A stretch of DNA of 64,000 nt. Source: Cinclus cinclus (taxonomy: Eukaryota > Chordata > Aves > Passeriformes > Cinclidae). Where the stretch lies: contig NC_085052.1 of NCBI RefSeq assembly GCF_963662255.1, positions 30,576,654 through 30,640,653 on the forward strand. The letters are read 5' to 3'. Every line of letters starts with the position of its first letter. The stretch's first letter is position 1. The notes beneath the pieces are model-generated. The model was not told the origin of the DNA and did not search any database. It worked only from the letters and a program-made list of their open reading frames with translations. A program made the position numbers and the translations under genes. Shown piece after piece: positions 27,301 through 42,300 of this stretch.

Positions 27301-30300
27301 TATTTAATGCTCATAAATAAATCAGGAAATACTGTGGATATTCCCTCACCAAAGTAGATGATAGTAATAGCCAAGAGAGACTCGAAATAGGCTCAAACTA
27401 TTGCCATGGAAAAGCAATATTAAGGCTAAAAGCATGGAGCAAATGCTCAGGAGTAAGGGCACCTGCAAAGGAGCTCGATTGAATAATAAAGTAAATTTGT
27501 TGCTTGGGCACTTGGTGCTGTAGGCTTACCAGCTTAAAAGAATTCTTTCTCTCCAATACAACTCAGGGCACTGGCTTCTCCTCCTAGTGTCTAAACCACA
27601 GAAGGAAAAAGCTACTCATGTATTAAGGCAGAAAGCAATGAGCCATTTCCTACTGCAGACTCCTGAGTATTCCCAGAGGTATCACTCAATAACAATATGC
27701 TTTTTTTTTTTTTTTTTTCATTTAGGGCCTGTCTTTTATTCTTGTTTTTAGCTGCAATTAGACTGCAGCATCATTTTCTCTGAACAAGATTTCACTCAAC
27801 TAACTTGGGCATGATCAAAAGCCTACCCAGAAGATCATAAAACTCAACATGGGCTGTAAGCAATTACTAGTGTCTTCAGAGGAGACTTATCCTGAGGCTC
27901 TGGGCATCCTGGGGGATCTATTTGTTGTGGACAAGCATCTGATTATGAAATGTCCCTGGGAAGAGCTAGAGCCACTGCTTATATGTGCACACACATTTGA
28001 AAGACTCTGTCTTCTCAACACCTTTTCACTCTTAACTTTCCCCACTACCAGCACCTAACTCCAAACCATCTTTAGGAGAATTTTTGCTCAGCTCAAGAAG
28101 GAAGCTGAGAAAAAGCAAACACTTGTTGCACTGTTCCTGCACACTATTCCCTCCAGGGAAGGCAGTTTACATGCAGCCCTTCCCTCCTGTTACATTTTGG
28201 GTTCTGCCATGCAGTCACCAGAGGAGCATTAACTACCAGAGCACTGCTTTTCAACCCTGCCCTGTAACAACTGCATGATGTGCAGCCAGCAATCAATCCC
28301 CTCCTCACTTCTCCCCACCATTTATAGTAAAATACACTTATAACACATTACATACACAGGCAGACATACACAGATATTCATGAAGCAGAGACTGAGTAAC
28401 TCACAGACCTTACAGACACAGAAACCAGAAGAAAAGCAGTGCAGCGTCTGGTAGAGCAGAGAAAAGAATCTTGTTTCTCAAAGATTTCAGTGTAGCTCAA
28501 AAGAAAAGATCAATATCTGCAACAGGCTGCTTAAAATGGCTCTTGGGGTGAAACATCTGTTTGAAGTAGCCTCACAAATTAAAAAAAATGAGATGCGGTG
28601 GTACATGAACCATAGCTGAATCCCACATTTGGATCTCCTAGCATCTTTAAAACATCCCAGCAGAACACTGAAAATTCATGTTTAGAATGCCCAGAATTAA
28701 GTGAAAATTAGCCAGAAACATTGGATAAGCTTTAAAAAAATAGATTACCTGTACAACATAACGTTTGGAGAAATAAACTATTGATGACTGGATTTCGGAC
28801 CACTGACAGAGGAAATGAAGCTGAAAAGACTTCTCTTAAAGCATAAGCAAAGAGGGAAGACAAGGAAGAGGTAACAGATCATATGGCAATTTAAACAAAA
28901 AAGTGACCAGATTTCAAGGGAGAAGGGGAAGGCCAAGGTGGAGAAGAAAACCTGAAAAGAAGAAATGAGAATGAATTAATTGTAATCACCAAGACACTCC
29001 ATTTCAGTTACACAACTTCAGTTACCACCATGACTAGCTTAAATTCCTTATTTTACTCCTAAAAAGAGCCATTAGGGACATTTTGCAAATACAGTCAGCC
29101 ACAAAAAGGCACACGCCATGCAGCCCTTCTGCTGCCTCTTGGGCAGCTGCTCTTCAGCCTGTAGCCCAAGCAGCCACCCAAAGCAAGGCAATCTCAGCAG
29201 GACACAAAGTCTGTTATGGCTTATTTTTGTCAAAGCGGACCCAACACATTCATAGTTCGTGACTTTAATGTCTGTTGCCATTGTATCTCAAAGCACAAAC
29301 ACAGAATCACAATGTCTGGGTAAGAAAATAAGAAATACAGAGAAGAAAAAAGATCAGATTAATAGAGAACCTAGAAAATGGCCACAACATTTCTGTCAGA
29401 AATAACACCGCTGTACCTTCACTGCATGCAGACTCACACTCAGGGCTGCAATTCTGATACACAAAGTCATGAGATAATTTTAGTTTCTCACACACACATT
29501 CTCAAAAAAGTCCTTGTGACTGCATTTTTCTAAATAAAAAACATCATCTGACTTGTGAGCTCAAATTCACGCCTCAGGCTCAGCCTTCCTTACAGTGCTC
29601 CCACATCCAATCCCTGGCTTCTGCTGCACCTTTTAATGTCTGATTGCTCTGACTGACTGCACTCCACTGTGTGAGCTGCTTTGGACACAGCCACCCCAGG
29701 ATGAATCCTGTGGCTGGACCAGAAGGATGCAGTTAGTCTGCAGCAAAGATTAATATAGGCCTGAATGAGCAGGACAAACAGACCTGTCCTTCTGGGAATC
29801 AGGATGGAATGAAATGTTATGGGAAAGATAAAAACTGCCTCCCAGAAGGACATCAGACATCGGGTGACTAAAGCCAAAGGGAGCTCATCAAATGTTTTTG
29901 ATCACCGTTACAAATACTTTGCCTTCCCTGCTTTAGTATTGCACTCTGTGAAATGAATTTTCCCCAGGAAAGTTTTCCTTTTCCAGATTATTATATTTTT
30001 AGAGGTTATTTCAACTGTATTCCTGATTAACATGGTGAACATGTGACTTTTTTTTGTTTGCTCTGGTTTTTTTTCTAAACAAAGAGAAAAATGCCAAGTC
30101 CAATAAAGAAACACCTAAACTGTCTTCTTGAGAGCTATTCAAGAAGCAACAGCTACATGAATTAGATGAAAATTATGATAACCCAGTAAAAATCCAGTCT
30201 TAGAGTCCACAGGAAAACGGATTCAAGGGCTTAGTAGGCTCTTGCAAAAAAAAGAACTCCAGTACAAGCAGAACACTAACTACCTAGTTTTTCTTCCCAT

Positions 30301-33300
30301 GTACCAGACACTAATTTCATTGCTTACAACAGATAGACACTAAATAAGAAAAAGTTCATGAACTATTTTTTAAACCTGTAAGAAGTCATTTTCTTATTGT
30401 GTTAAATCATTAACACACACCCATCTCTCCATCTCGGGCTTGAAATTTGTAAGATCAGTACATATTTTAAAGTTATGATAATAGTAAATGTATGAATTTT
30501 GACTCAAAAATTGCTATGTTATCAACAAGTTTCTGCCATTGACTGGACATGACAATTTTTCTTTTTAGAACCACAAGGTACACATTTTTTTCCAGCCAGC
30601 ATGGCAATGTAATTTTCCATGTACCACAACTGTGCAAGCTGTAATCTCCACAAAGAAAAAGGCAAATAGAGAAATAAGGAAAGCAGTGTCTCCATCTTCC
30701 TTCTAAACCCTCTCGGGATGCACCTAATCAACAAAGGCATTATCCATATGGTGACAATTGGTTCTGAATACTAAAACCTTCTAGATGCTTTTATACCAAC
30801 AGTTTGTTATGTGAATACCAAATCACATTTTAATCATGTAATAATCAAACATTTCTTAGCTTTTAGCATGACAATATGTATGTAGCACTTTAAGAGCTGT
30901 AGATCTTACATTAAAAGGTTATTCTTATTCACAGATATTAAATTATTTTCACCAGTATAACAGGCAGTTGGAAGCTGATTTGGGAAGAGAACCTTAATCT
31001 CCTGAAGAACAGCAACTTAATTTCTGCTTTTCTTTTCAGGGAGGGGCTCAGAGCAAGGAAACACTGCCCACACTGCTCCTCTGCAAGGGTAATTTCTTTG
31101 TGATAGACTGAGACACAAAAACACCAAATATGTGAAAGATGTCCAGGGTTGCCTTTCAAATCAAGAAACCATTCCTGAGCTGTCCTCAGATGAATTTTCT
31201 CTGCATCGCTTCTGTCCACCTGTCTCTCCCCATTACTACACTAAGAGCAAAACTCACCTCTGGGAAATTCATCACCTATTGAGCATCTCTGCAATGTGAA
31301 TTTCAGCAGTCACTCTGATAAATTGCACTTTTTGTCCTAAAACTTGAGTTTAAATAGAAAGATGGGCATCAGAGTGAAACACTGTCTCCAGTTCACATGC
31401 AAATGCAGTGGAGGAACACATAGCGAGGTATCTGCTTGCTAAAAGCCCCGAAAAGCCCGAACTAATACATCAACTAATTCCAGTTTTTGCTGAAAGATCG
31501 TGACGAATTTGTACTCTCAGATAATTTAATTACGGCAATAAGTTTTTATTACTACATTCCAGGGCTTGAAATTTCAGTTTTACTACAGTTACTGCCAAGC
31601 ACACTCACTAGATGTTAAGCCTCTTGATAATTCCCTTCATATTGCAACTGTGTTTGTATTCTACCCCTCCCTTGTCTGGCCAAGTGTAAGTAAATCACTG
31701 TTCTTCACAGAAAACACGGCAAGCCCCGATCAAAAAAAAGAAAAGCCCAAAATCTTCCCACTCTTACAGCAAGTTCAAATCATTCTTGTGCAAGTGCAGT
31801 TAAAGTCCAACGCCCACCTGCCGGCTCCTTTGCTACCTAGAGTTTCCTTAAAACGCGCACCATTGCGAGCATTTTATCTTGCTCTGTACAAATCCATGAC
31901 TTGAAGCTCTGGTGGCTGCAGGCACGAACCCCTCCGAGCACAGAAAGAGGGGCAAGCCGAGCACAAGCGACATGAAAGGCTCAAGCAAATGTGACTTTGT
32001 TCAAGAGCCCTCGCGCCCGTCGCCTTCCCCGCACGCGAAGCGCGCGGAATTGATGGCTGGGGCTGTTTTCTGAAGTGGCAGAGGGTGAGCGACTCCAGCA
32101 AATGAGGGATTTGCTGCCAGCTGCTGGCACAAGGGATGCCGTGGATTTGTGCGTGTTTAACTGCTCGGATCAGAGAGAACCAACATGAACTCTGAGTTTC
32201 AGACGGCCTGCGATGGTCTTTCTGTCCATTTACTTATTGCAAAACAGGGAGGACTCACATATGCTTGAGTCAGCTGCGCCAGAAACAAAAGAAATAAACA
32301 AACTTGTGATCTAAACACAACAGTTCTTTAATTTTTAAAGTACACAATTGTGGGGTTTGGGGGAATTTTTCTTCAGAGTATAAGAAACAGTATGCACTGA
32401 CAGTTTCTCATTTACAGAGAAAGTTAATTAAAAGCAGATGGAGGTCATAATACAGCAACTACAATACATGCTGTAATTAATCTGGCACTCCAAACAATAA
32501 ACACAATGTTAGCAAGAGACTCACTCTAAACCTCCAAGTCAATTACAGACTGATTGACTCAGCAACACATTAAAGAAATTATTGACATTTATGAAGTTGC
32601 ACTGAGGTAAGAAGTCCTTCAGCTGCTCTCTAGGTTAATTAGGGGCTTAACACCGAGTGCCTAGAATGACTACTTGGATAAGTATTTGAACTAAAAAGAC
32701 TTTTTCCCTCAAAACATTCACAAGCCAAACATCACAAACACAGAAAACAGCAAAATTTTTCCACCTTTACATCTCACCCTGAAGCGAGCAGCCACTGGCC
32801 AAAGTAAAACTGGATAATTCATCTACATGCACACGTTTCACATAGCAAAATATGAAAACATTGTGACTCTTGGTAAGTTATTTAAATAAACTAGGGTAGA
32901 AGATAGTGAGGCATAGGAAGTCTGGGACTCCAGAGAGAATATGTCCACTCAGAAAAATGGTGGCACTGCTGTTTCATTTGAAATGCTGAGAAAAATCAAA
33001 GAAAAATCATTGTTGTTTCAAGCTCTATATCCACAGTTAGAAAAAAAAAATTAAAAATCCTTGTGTTAGTTTTCCAGTAACTGTTTCTCTAAAGAAAAAA
33101 ATAATTACAGCCCCTTTCTAGCCATCTCCTACTAATATTTCATGTCCCACCAATTTGAACCAGGAAAATGTAGAACGACAGCCGTGGACGAACAATGTAA
33201 GTCAGCTGAGAACTGTTCTCACAGTTTAGTTGTCTAAATACTTGTGAGAGAAGACAAGTCTCTTTAACTGCAGCAAAATCAAATTCTAGCTTACAAGTAC

Positions 33301-36300
33301 AGCAAAAAAAAAAAAAAAAAAAAAATTGATCATCAACTGATTTTACTTGGGTAAATTTCAATTAGCATTAAAACAAAGGAGTTTTGTAAACATTTGTGTA
33401 TTATACCAGGCATGACAGTTACTTCAGAAATTACCAGCAAACACTAGACTTAAAAACCAGAGAACTGCTGGAGAGAAACCACAAAACATGACACATACTT
33501 CACCATGCCAGCCTAAGGCCTGAATGCCAATGTTGGGCATAGGTTTATGTCAATATTTTAGTTAGCAGCTATAACCTCACACATCTCACTCTCTCTGGAG
33601 AACCTTTAGGCTGCCTATTAATAAATAAAGATATAAATATATAAATATAAAAATATATAAATATATAAATATATAAATATATAAATATATAAATATATAA
33701 ATATATAAATATATAAATATATAAACATAAACCTCCACACCATTAGGATGATTAAGGCCCTGGCAACTGAATAAGTTATCAAGACAAAAAATTCATATCA
33801 TTATCAGGAAGTAGTGAGCACCACCTCTCCTCACAGCTCTTGCTCATATCTTTTCCCTGCCAGCAGATGACAACAGAACACCAAAGGGCACCACTTGCAG
33901 ACATAGGTTTAGAAACTGCAGTTAAGGCACTCAGGTCTAAGTTACCAGCTGTTGATTTTCAGCTGCTGCTGGCAGTGACTGAGGACAAAGTTTTAGTTGC
34001 AAAAATAACACAAGATGAAGCAGAAAATATGCAAAAAATATCTGTGTCTGCTAATGTATGTTAAGAAGACAAGGAAAAAAAAAAAGAGTTAAAGGCCAAG
34101 TCTCTAACTTCTTGACAATTTCTTCTTTTGGGCTGATATATTGCTTACACTGCTAAGAAGCAATTTCCAATGTAATGAGTCAGCTAATTAAAAGCATAAC
34201 CTATTTTGTCATAGCTTTCTTATCTTTGTCTAGCATTCTACCAATAATTCATGCTAAAAATGACCTTCTCTATACTAGTTTCTTTTGGTTTATTTTTTTT
34301 ACCAACCCCATCACTCTGGAACTAACTCCATCTTTACTTATGGAATCCAAAATCTGCTCCCCTCCCAAATGCACCTGTGTACATAGTCATGACATTCCTA
34401 AACAGCTTCCTTCTTGCACCATCCTTCAGTAAGCAAATCCACAAGAAGGAAATAAAAACAACTGTATACTCAAATAGCCACCTTCAGTATTTCTTCCCCT
34501 CACAGAGAGCACATGTTCAATCTGACAATTCAAATTTTTTTGATGTGATCAAATGTGCATCTATGAGTAATTTAATTCACCTTTGTAACCCTCCACCCGG
34601 AGGCAGGAGAGCTGAACATGAGCTTTACTGCTCACTGCACTCAGAGCAGTAGGAACAGCAGAGGGGAACTTTACACAGGAATGCATTTTGCACATGTATA
34701 GCTACAAATTTACTGCTGGAAATCTCAGTGTGAGCTATTTGGCATTAGAGATTTTAAACCAATTCCACAAAGCATCTTGCACTTTCCTGAAGCCCAGTAT
34801 TTTCACAGCTTAATTTCTTGGCTACTAATTTCCTCCAGCACTGCAAAACCAGGTTTACATTATTTGACATTGCACCGGACACAAATCCAATCAGCTGGAT
34901 GAAAGCTGCACCCAAAATTAATCCTTTTTATTGCCATCTTGGTTTACTTGCACACATTCTAATTCTGTTTTATGATTTATTTTTTTTTTTTTTTAGTAGA
35001 AATTGCCAATATCCTCAGCTCCTATGGACTAGAAATTCATATTTTGCATTCCTGGTATTTTAAGTCATCCATATGTTTTGATGCAAGACAAGACATCTGG
35101 TAAATGTTTAACAAATTTAAATTGCAGGCATCAAAACTGCTTCTTTATGGAAGCTGCAAAAAGACATCAGATGGGAATAGTGACACGTCAGACAATGAAT
35201 CACTGGTCTAGGACAGTAATGAAAGTACACATCAATACAGCAGCTTTTACCAGCTTGTCTCTAGGATATTCATTAAATAAGAACCTCCGAATTGTGTCTG
35301 ATCTACTTGCCAAGACAAGATAAGTATTGGAAATTCATGCCAGGCACCTATGAACACAAGGCTGCAATCCTCCCCTCCACTTTTTGGAATATGCATTTTC
35401 ACCATCTTCCTCCTTTGCACCTCTCATCTGTTTTCCCATTATCTTTATACCATCTTTGTCACCAACTCTTTATTATTCTATTCTTTCAAAACCCTCATTT
35501 CTTTAAGACTCCCACTCTAACCTCATGTTTCCTGCCATCCCACCTACCTCTTTCCAACAGGCTTCAGTCTCCTCACCAGCTTCTCATTTCCTCTCCATGT
35601 CTCTCCTCATTCTACTTCATTCCCAACTTTGTCCTTTCCCACAGCTTTGCTCCCATTAACAAGAGCTCATTTTTCTTTCCCTTTCACAGAGTTAATACAT
35701 GCTGCCAGCAGCCCTCTGAGACTGGCCGTGGTTGGTGAGCATTGCCAGATGGTTTTGGCCTCCCAGCTAAATGAAACCAATTCCAAAACCAAAACTACCA
35801 GAGTGCTCAACAAGCATTTGCCATAAAAACACCATTTATTTTAAACATTAAAAATCTGGACCAAAAGAGTCACCAGAACACCAGTTACCCAGAATTATGT
35901 TCTCTTTATATTTTACCTGCTTTACAGACAATATTAGTCTTGCCAAATAATCAAGGAGTTAAGTGACCAGTATAATTTTATACAAGGTTAAGTTTGTACA
36001 GATGAAAAGTTTAAAATTCTGAAAACTGTATTACAGCTATTTTTCAGATCTTACCTCCTACTGCTACTTCAGAAAAATCATGATTCAAATTACAGTTTCC
36101 AGAGGAAGTAATTAAAGAGACTAGAATTTCTATTAATGATGTTTTTCCAAGTTTGCACTTGGTCTTCGGCACTGACACGGTCTATATTTAGAATGCACAG
36201 TATAAAGAATTATTGAAATCAAAGCACACAAAAATATGAGAAAAATACTAGTAATACATCAAATTTGCAAGGAGACGATGATACTCATGTACACTGTAAT

Positions 36301-39300
36301 TCCAGAAGGTTTACAGGACTTGCTCAGGGTTGGAGTGGGGAATGCAGCAGCCAGCCCCACCTGCAAGTGCTACAGTCCCCAGGAAAGCCTCTTTGGGGAA
36401 GGCATTTACAAAAACACTGGATCAAGAAACTGGAAGGACTGTTTTGTTGGGTTTTTTTGTTTGTTTTTTTTTTTTTTTGGGTTTTTTTGGTCAGCTACAG
36501 AATATCACACATTAGGTATAATTGCTTCAAAGTATAAAAATGTAGTGTCCTCCCTAGCAATATTCTAGGGCATACTTCCCCGCCCCCCCCCCCTCCAAAC
36601 TGTGACAAGACTCTAAAGTAGATTTACATCATGCACCTTTGTTTCTCTATGCTTTTGAGAGCTGGAGGGTTCTGGCCTCCTCTGCCTAAGCCATTTTTTG
36701 TTCCAATTCAAAACCAGAGTTCAAATCCTGTTTACTAACCTGACATATCATTGCCACTCACTGAACAATGCTTAATGCATAATTGGTGTGTTGAAATTAG
36801 CACCCTCAGTTATTCATATTAGTGTCAGATATTTGCATACAGTAATGCATTATTTTGGCAGCAAGAACTTCACAACAACCCTTTATGCCTTCTCAACCAT
36901 TAGGACTGAAACACATGGAAGCAGGAATATGTCACACTTAAAGATGAAACATGACACTTGCCCTTTTTTAACACTTCTCCAACCAAACACAGGAAAAAGT
37001 ACATGGTGATAAAAGAACAAAAATGTATTATGGACACTTAATACCGAGAGTTCATCTTCTCTGATGAAAAATACTCAAGAGGATCCCTTCTCTAAAGGAA
37101 AAGGCACTAGAGTAAAACAAATAGCATTAATTTTGTTGCAACAAGGTCAAGCACAAGAATAAGTTTAATGCCATTCTAAGGAGCAGAAAAAACTTGTAAT
37201 TTGCCAGACCATGTACCAGACCTGACTGAAATTTTATTTTATGAAGCAACTGCATAGATAAGAAACCCTCCCTCCTCCCCAAATACTGCCAGCATTCTCA
37301 AGAAACATTGCAGAGCACCCTTTATCTCCCAGCATGAGCAACTTTCAATTCCATTGCAGAATCATATATGCAATTCATCTACTTTTAAGATATGAGCTTA
37401 TTTTTTTAAAAAATAAATCAACTTATATACACAGTTCTTAGCTGTGGTCAATTGCATAACAGGGTGAATCTTTTTTCCTGTTTTTAGTGAGGTCGAATAA
37501 AATAAGAGCTGCAAAGGAATTTTGCTGCACACAGAGAGCTGACACAGAATACCCAAACCAGTGATTCTGTTGTCATGGGCACCAACAAGTAGAAGGGATT
37601 TAAATGCCAAAATTTTTGAGAAAGCCTTTATGGAACTGGTATAAAGTCAGACCCACAACTTTATACCTCGGGAACCAAAACTAAACAGCCTTAGCAAAAA
37701 TTCTGCTGACAAAAGTGGCCCTGAATGCCCCCTGCATCAGTGGGACTGGCACCAGGGCATGCCAGGCTGCAGGGCTGAGCTGCCTAGCAGGGAGCTATGG
37801 AGGCAGGGGACAGGCAGGAAGCACGCAGCAAGGCAGGGGAGAGAGAGAGAAGACCACAATTGTACTGTTTGCCAGCTGTGACAACAATCATGTCTCCCCT
37901 GATTTTGTTTCTAGCAGAAGTAGTTGCCAGTCTTGGAAAAGGCACAAGTGATTGCACCTTTATGATTATTGACAGCATATGGAATAAGGCTGTCCTGGGG
38001 TCTGATGATCAAAAACCATTGAGCCTAATGCTATTACATGAAGGTGTCTCAAATCAGTGCACTGGGATTCCCTTTCCATTTACAGCTGGGAAAGACTCAT
38101 GGAGTGAATTCCAAAGCACATCTTGCAGCACCTCTCTGTTACCTGCTGGGTAACCAGGTGAAAAGCTCCTCTCCCAAGGGAGCAGGTGCCCAGAGCAGCC
38201 ATCAAAGCACCACCTCCCTCACCTCACTGCATCACTTAGGGACTGGGGACTATTTCCCTGTCTTTAGGGGTGGGGATCAACACGAGCAAGCAAAGGCACC
38301 CAACAGCTCTGTAAGGACCTAAACCTCAGAGCAGCAGCAGCCTTGAGTGGCTAGCAGAGTTCCAGCTGGGATCAAGTACATTACTTTCTCTGTAAGAATG
38401 ACTGCGGGATGACTTTGGGCAAGCTGAGCCAAAACTTCCATTGCTGTGCACACTGAAATCAGTGCCGAGACCACAAATTAAACCTTGACCATGGACCAAT
38501 ACAAAAGTTACCTCTGTTTGTAAGTGCTTAAGCATCCAGCCACTTCAGAGGTTTAGTTGCTCTCCTCTCTGCATCACTCTACATCCCTTCATTCCTAGCT
38601 AAAGAGCGTGGAACAGGAAGAGTCATCACTCCATACATATTAGGGTACAGTCTTCCAGTCGGCACAATTTTCAAAAGCATCTTAGAGGGTAAGAAGCTCA
38701 AGTATGTCAGAAAAACTCCACACATCACTGCAGGTCTCCAAGGGCCTGATTAATTCCCCCAACCCCTTTTTTTTTTTAATTGGAGCTTAAGGCTCTAAAC
38801 CAATTAAGTGGCTATTCATAGCACTGAATTTAAGGTAGGAAAATCAGTTGATTATATCCTGCATTCAGTCAATCTGGTTTGGTTGTGTTTTGGTTTTTGA
38901 GTTTTTTTGTTGTTGTTATCTTGTGGGTGTTTCTTGTTTGTTTTTTTTTTTTTTTTTTTTTTTTTTTGTGAGAACAGCAGAAGCCACATTTATTGTAACT
39001 ACAAACAGCACACAAATATATGAAAGTAGGTCAAGAGCAGGAGTTGACCCAAACAATGAAAAGCCACTGTTAGAGTCCTTGGTTCATTAACAGGTCTGAA
39101 ACACTTGGTAGTGCTGGGATGCTGTGTGACCTTCCCAGGTGGGGCTGATTCAGCATTTAAGACTTAGATGCAAAATAAAACTCAGTGCCTTGCTGCATTT
39201 GCAGGAACACAAAATAGCAACTCCTTCTGCAGTAATTCACAATAAAGAGTGTTTTCACTTAAGATTGATAAATCAGCAACTCAGATAAGTAGTGGCAGGC

Positions 39301-42300
39301 AGACAAGCAATTCCTGCATATGAAGTTCTGTTTCCTATTATTCACAACATTTTAATGCAGTTTTAGAGGTTATACAAATGAAGAGATTATAATTTTAGAA
39401 ATGAATGAAGTTATAGGATGGCTTATAATCCTATTAACATGAGTACTTTTATCCCACAATTTACATGGGCAGCCTTTAGAAAAGTAGCAGGACTCACTTA
39501 TATATTGAAAGAATTAAGAACAAATGAACTGGAACTAAGAAAAGTAGCTTCTGTAAGAAAACATTTTCATGCAACTTAAACCATCTCTGAAATACACAAT
39601 CTTTAATTTCTGCAATTTTTCCACAACACAGCTAGTTCCACAAAGCTTTTTAACCAAGTTAAAATCAGGCATTTTATACTTGTGTGTATATATATATATA
39701 CACACACATACACACACCATGTGAAAAAGGAAAAAAATTAAATAATGTCTCTTTGGCCCAGAAAAAGGAAGTAATTTAAGGAAACCACTAAAACCCCTGT
39801 TATGGCTGTAACTATATTAAGGAGTAACATGAATGTAAAGACTTAAATGAAAACACCAAAGACCTGAAAAATAAGGTGATCCTAACAGTCATTATTCTAT
39901 ATAGAACCACAGGATCTTTAAGGTTGGAAAAGACCTCCCAGATCATGAAGTCCAACCTTTGAACACCACCTTGCCAATAAAACCATAGCAGTAAGTGCCA
40001 CAACTGCTTGGTGTTTTTTGAACACTTCCAAGGATGGCAACTCCACCATTTCCCTGTTCCACTTTTTCAGTTCTTCACCACTCCTTCAGTACAGATATGC
40101 ACACAAGCACATAGAGCACAGCATTGTCTGCTCAGGAGTTACATAAGACAAAGAAGCAAATAGCCTAAACTCTTGGGCATTTTTTAGTTGTTTTTATGCT
40201 TTTTTGATTGAACTAGGACTTGGCTAATTTCTTGGGGAAATTTCAGGTTACATAACTGCACTTTGCAGACATGCCAGCATCTGAAGAAACCCAAGCCACC
40301 TGGTATGTAGAAAAAGACTAAGTATGCAATGTAAATTTAGTGGCATAAAACAAAATCCTTTGAGTATTTCAGCAATCCCAGCGATAACTGAAAGCAGAGA
40401 ATTCTACTAATTCCACTAAACTTTGCATTTACTACAAAATATCATCAATGCAATGAGAATCTCCTGAAGCAAGGGTCCAAACCCACTTGATACCACACAA
40501 GTACTTTTCCCTCTACTCAAAGTTTCTCAACATCTGCCTCATTGAGCCCTTTGCTTTGCTTAGGGGTATTTTGGTTTGGTGGAGTTTTTGGGGTTGTGGT
40601 TTTTGGTTGGCTATATGTTTCCTAGGGGGAAGGAAACTCTAGAGACTTCCAGACACGCTACAAGAGGTTACAGTGATGTTCACAAGACTCCTAGATAATG
40701 ATGCTGTGCAGGGTTATTAACTCTTCCATTAACACTGATACACAATAATAAAATACAGAAGCACTGACAAAGTCCTACTCGCATCCATTAATCTCAAGTG
40801 GGTTTTTTGCAGTGTTTTTGCAGTGTGGAATTCCTGCATGACAGTCTCTCCTTTGTACAAATGTGGGATTCAGCTCAGTTGCAGTATCAAGAGCAGCACT
40901 GCATAACTTATGACACACTTGTGTTTTGAGCAGTGATGTAATCCCTCCATGGAACACGTGTGTAAATGATGAAGTGCTCACACATGGGACACTGAGCTGG
41001 CAGGCACAACTCTGAACTACTCATGTATTAACCACTCCTGGGATATTTTACTGCTAGAGGTTTAGCTTTAAAAGCAGTTCACACTCCTTTAAAAAAAAAA
41101 AAGATTGTATTGACAAATCAAATTGAGAAAATTAGGTATTTTTGGAAAGAAAAATAAATTATCTAAAAAGCCTAAAAATAGATTTAAGATTTATCAGAAA
41201 GCCTATGGCAAAAGAAGCAATAACCTGGCATTTTATTTGCACACTTTCCTAAGGCTGCACAGCCTGACACTGCAGTTCTTTCTCTCTCCCTCCCTGTTTC
41301 ATCTGAAAATATAAACTTCAGCTTCTATCACAGTACTGGGAAACCATGCAAATTGATTTAAAGGTCTGAAATGACAAACATTTTAGCTTACTCTAGATAT
41401 CTAAGGCAGTAACTCACAAATTTGGCCTTGAGTCCACTATGCAGTGACATTTGTTTTAACAAAAGAGGAGGCTCTAGCTTTTATCACACCACCTCCTGAA
41501 ACAGGCAGAGTAGTTTCCTTGTATCTAAACAACATTCCAATAAACAAGAGTGAGGTTTTACTAATTTGGCTAAAGTCTCTCTGTGGCTATTTGCCTCAAG
41601 TGTGGTATTACAGTTATTAACTTCATGGTGCACATTAAGTTCACAGCTTAGGAGCTAAAGAAGGAAACAGTTGCACTTGGCTTGCAAGATAATTCACAAA
41701 AGGCAAAGTTGAATGAAGAAGTGTAAAACCAAATTGCCAGGCAATGAATGCCAGCAGTGCCCAATGCTAGTTACTGCTGCCTTCCTTCCAGTGCCTTCAG
41801 TACCACCATGTTTCTTGCTCTTGTCCTCAGATATGAATTTGATATGCTCTGTACTTGTGTGGAGATATGCTAGTGAAAAACAGCATGTAGGAAATGCTTT
41901 GATAACAGAAACTAGTTTAAATTTTAAAATTTATTAAAAAAGATGAAAAAATTAGTAAAAAGTAAAATCAAATTTTAAAAGCACAAACAAAACGTGGACT
42001 AGGTTTTATTGATGAACTTAAAATGCATCAGTTATAATAAGAAAAAAAAAAAAAAAAGAAAAAAAACCAGAAAAACAGAAAGCAAAGCAAGAAGCCACAA
42101 AGCCAGAAACTGCAAATAAGAGAAGAGGTAAAATAAAATAACAATAGCTCAAGAGAAAGAAAATAAATAGATCAGTAACTTCAAGATATGATACAGATTA
42201 AAAAAGACCTGGAGACTTAAGAAAATAGAAAAGGAATGAAAATAAGGGAGTAAGAAGAAGAAGAAAAAAGAGCAAGAGAAGTAATTTTTAAAAATGAATG

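Noticed and set aside
31874..32101. Minus-strand 75-codon frame in the CpG patch as an alternative first exon
   Set aside because: No convincing donor site in frame and no homology; kept only as a possible promoter region, not as coding sequence.
33840..34064. Plus-strand 74-codon frame preceded by an acceptor-like cag
   Set aside because: The composition is mildly protein-like, but there is no recognised homology, no donor and no partner exons. Left as chance.
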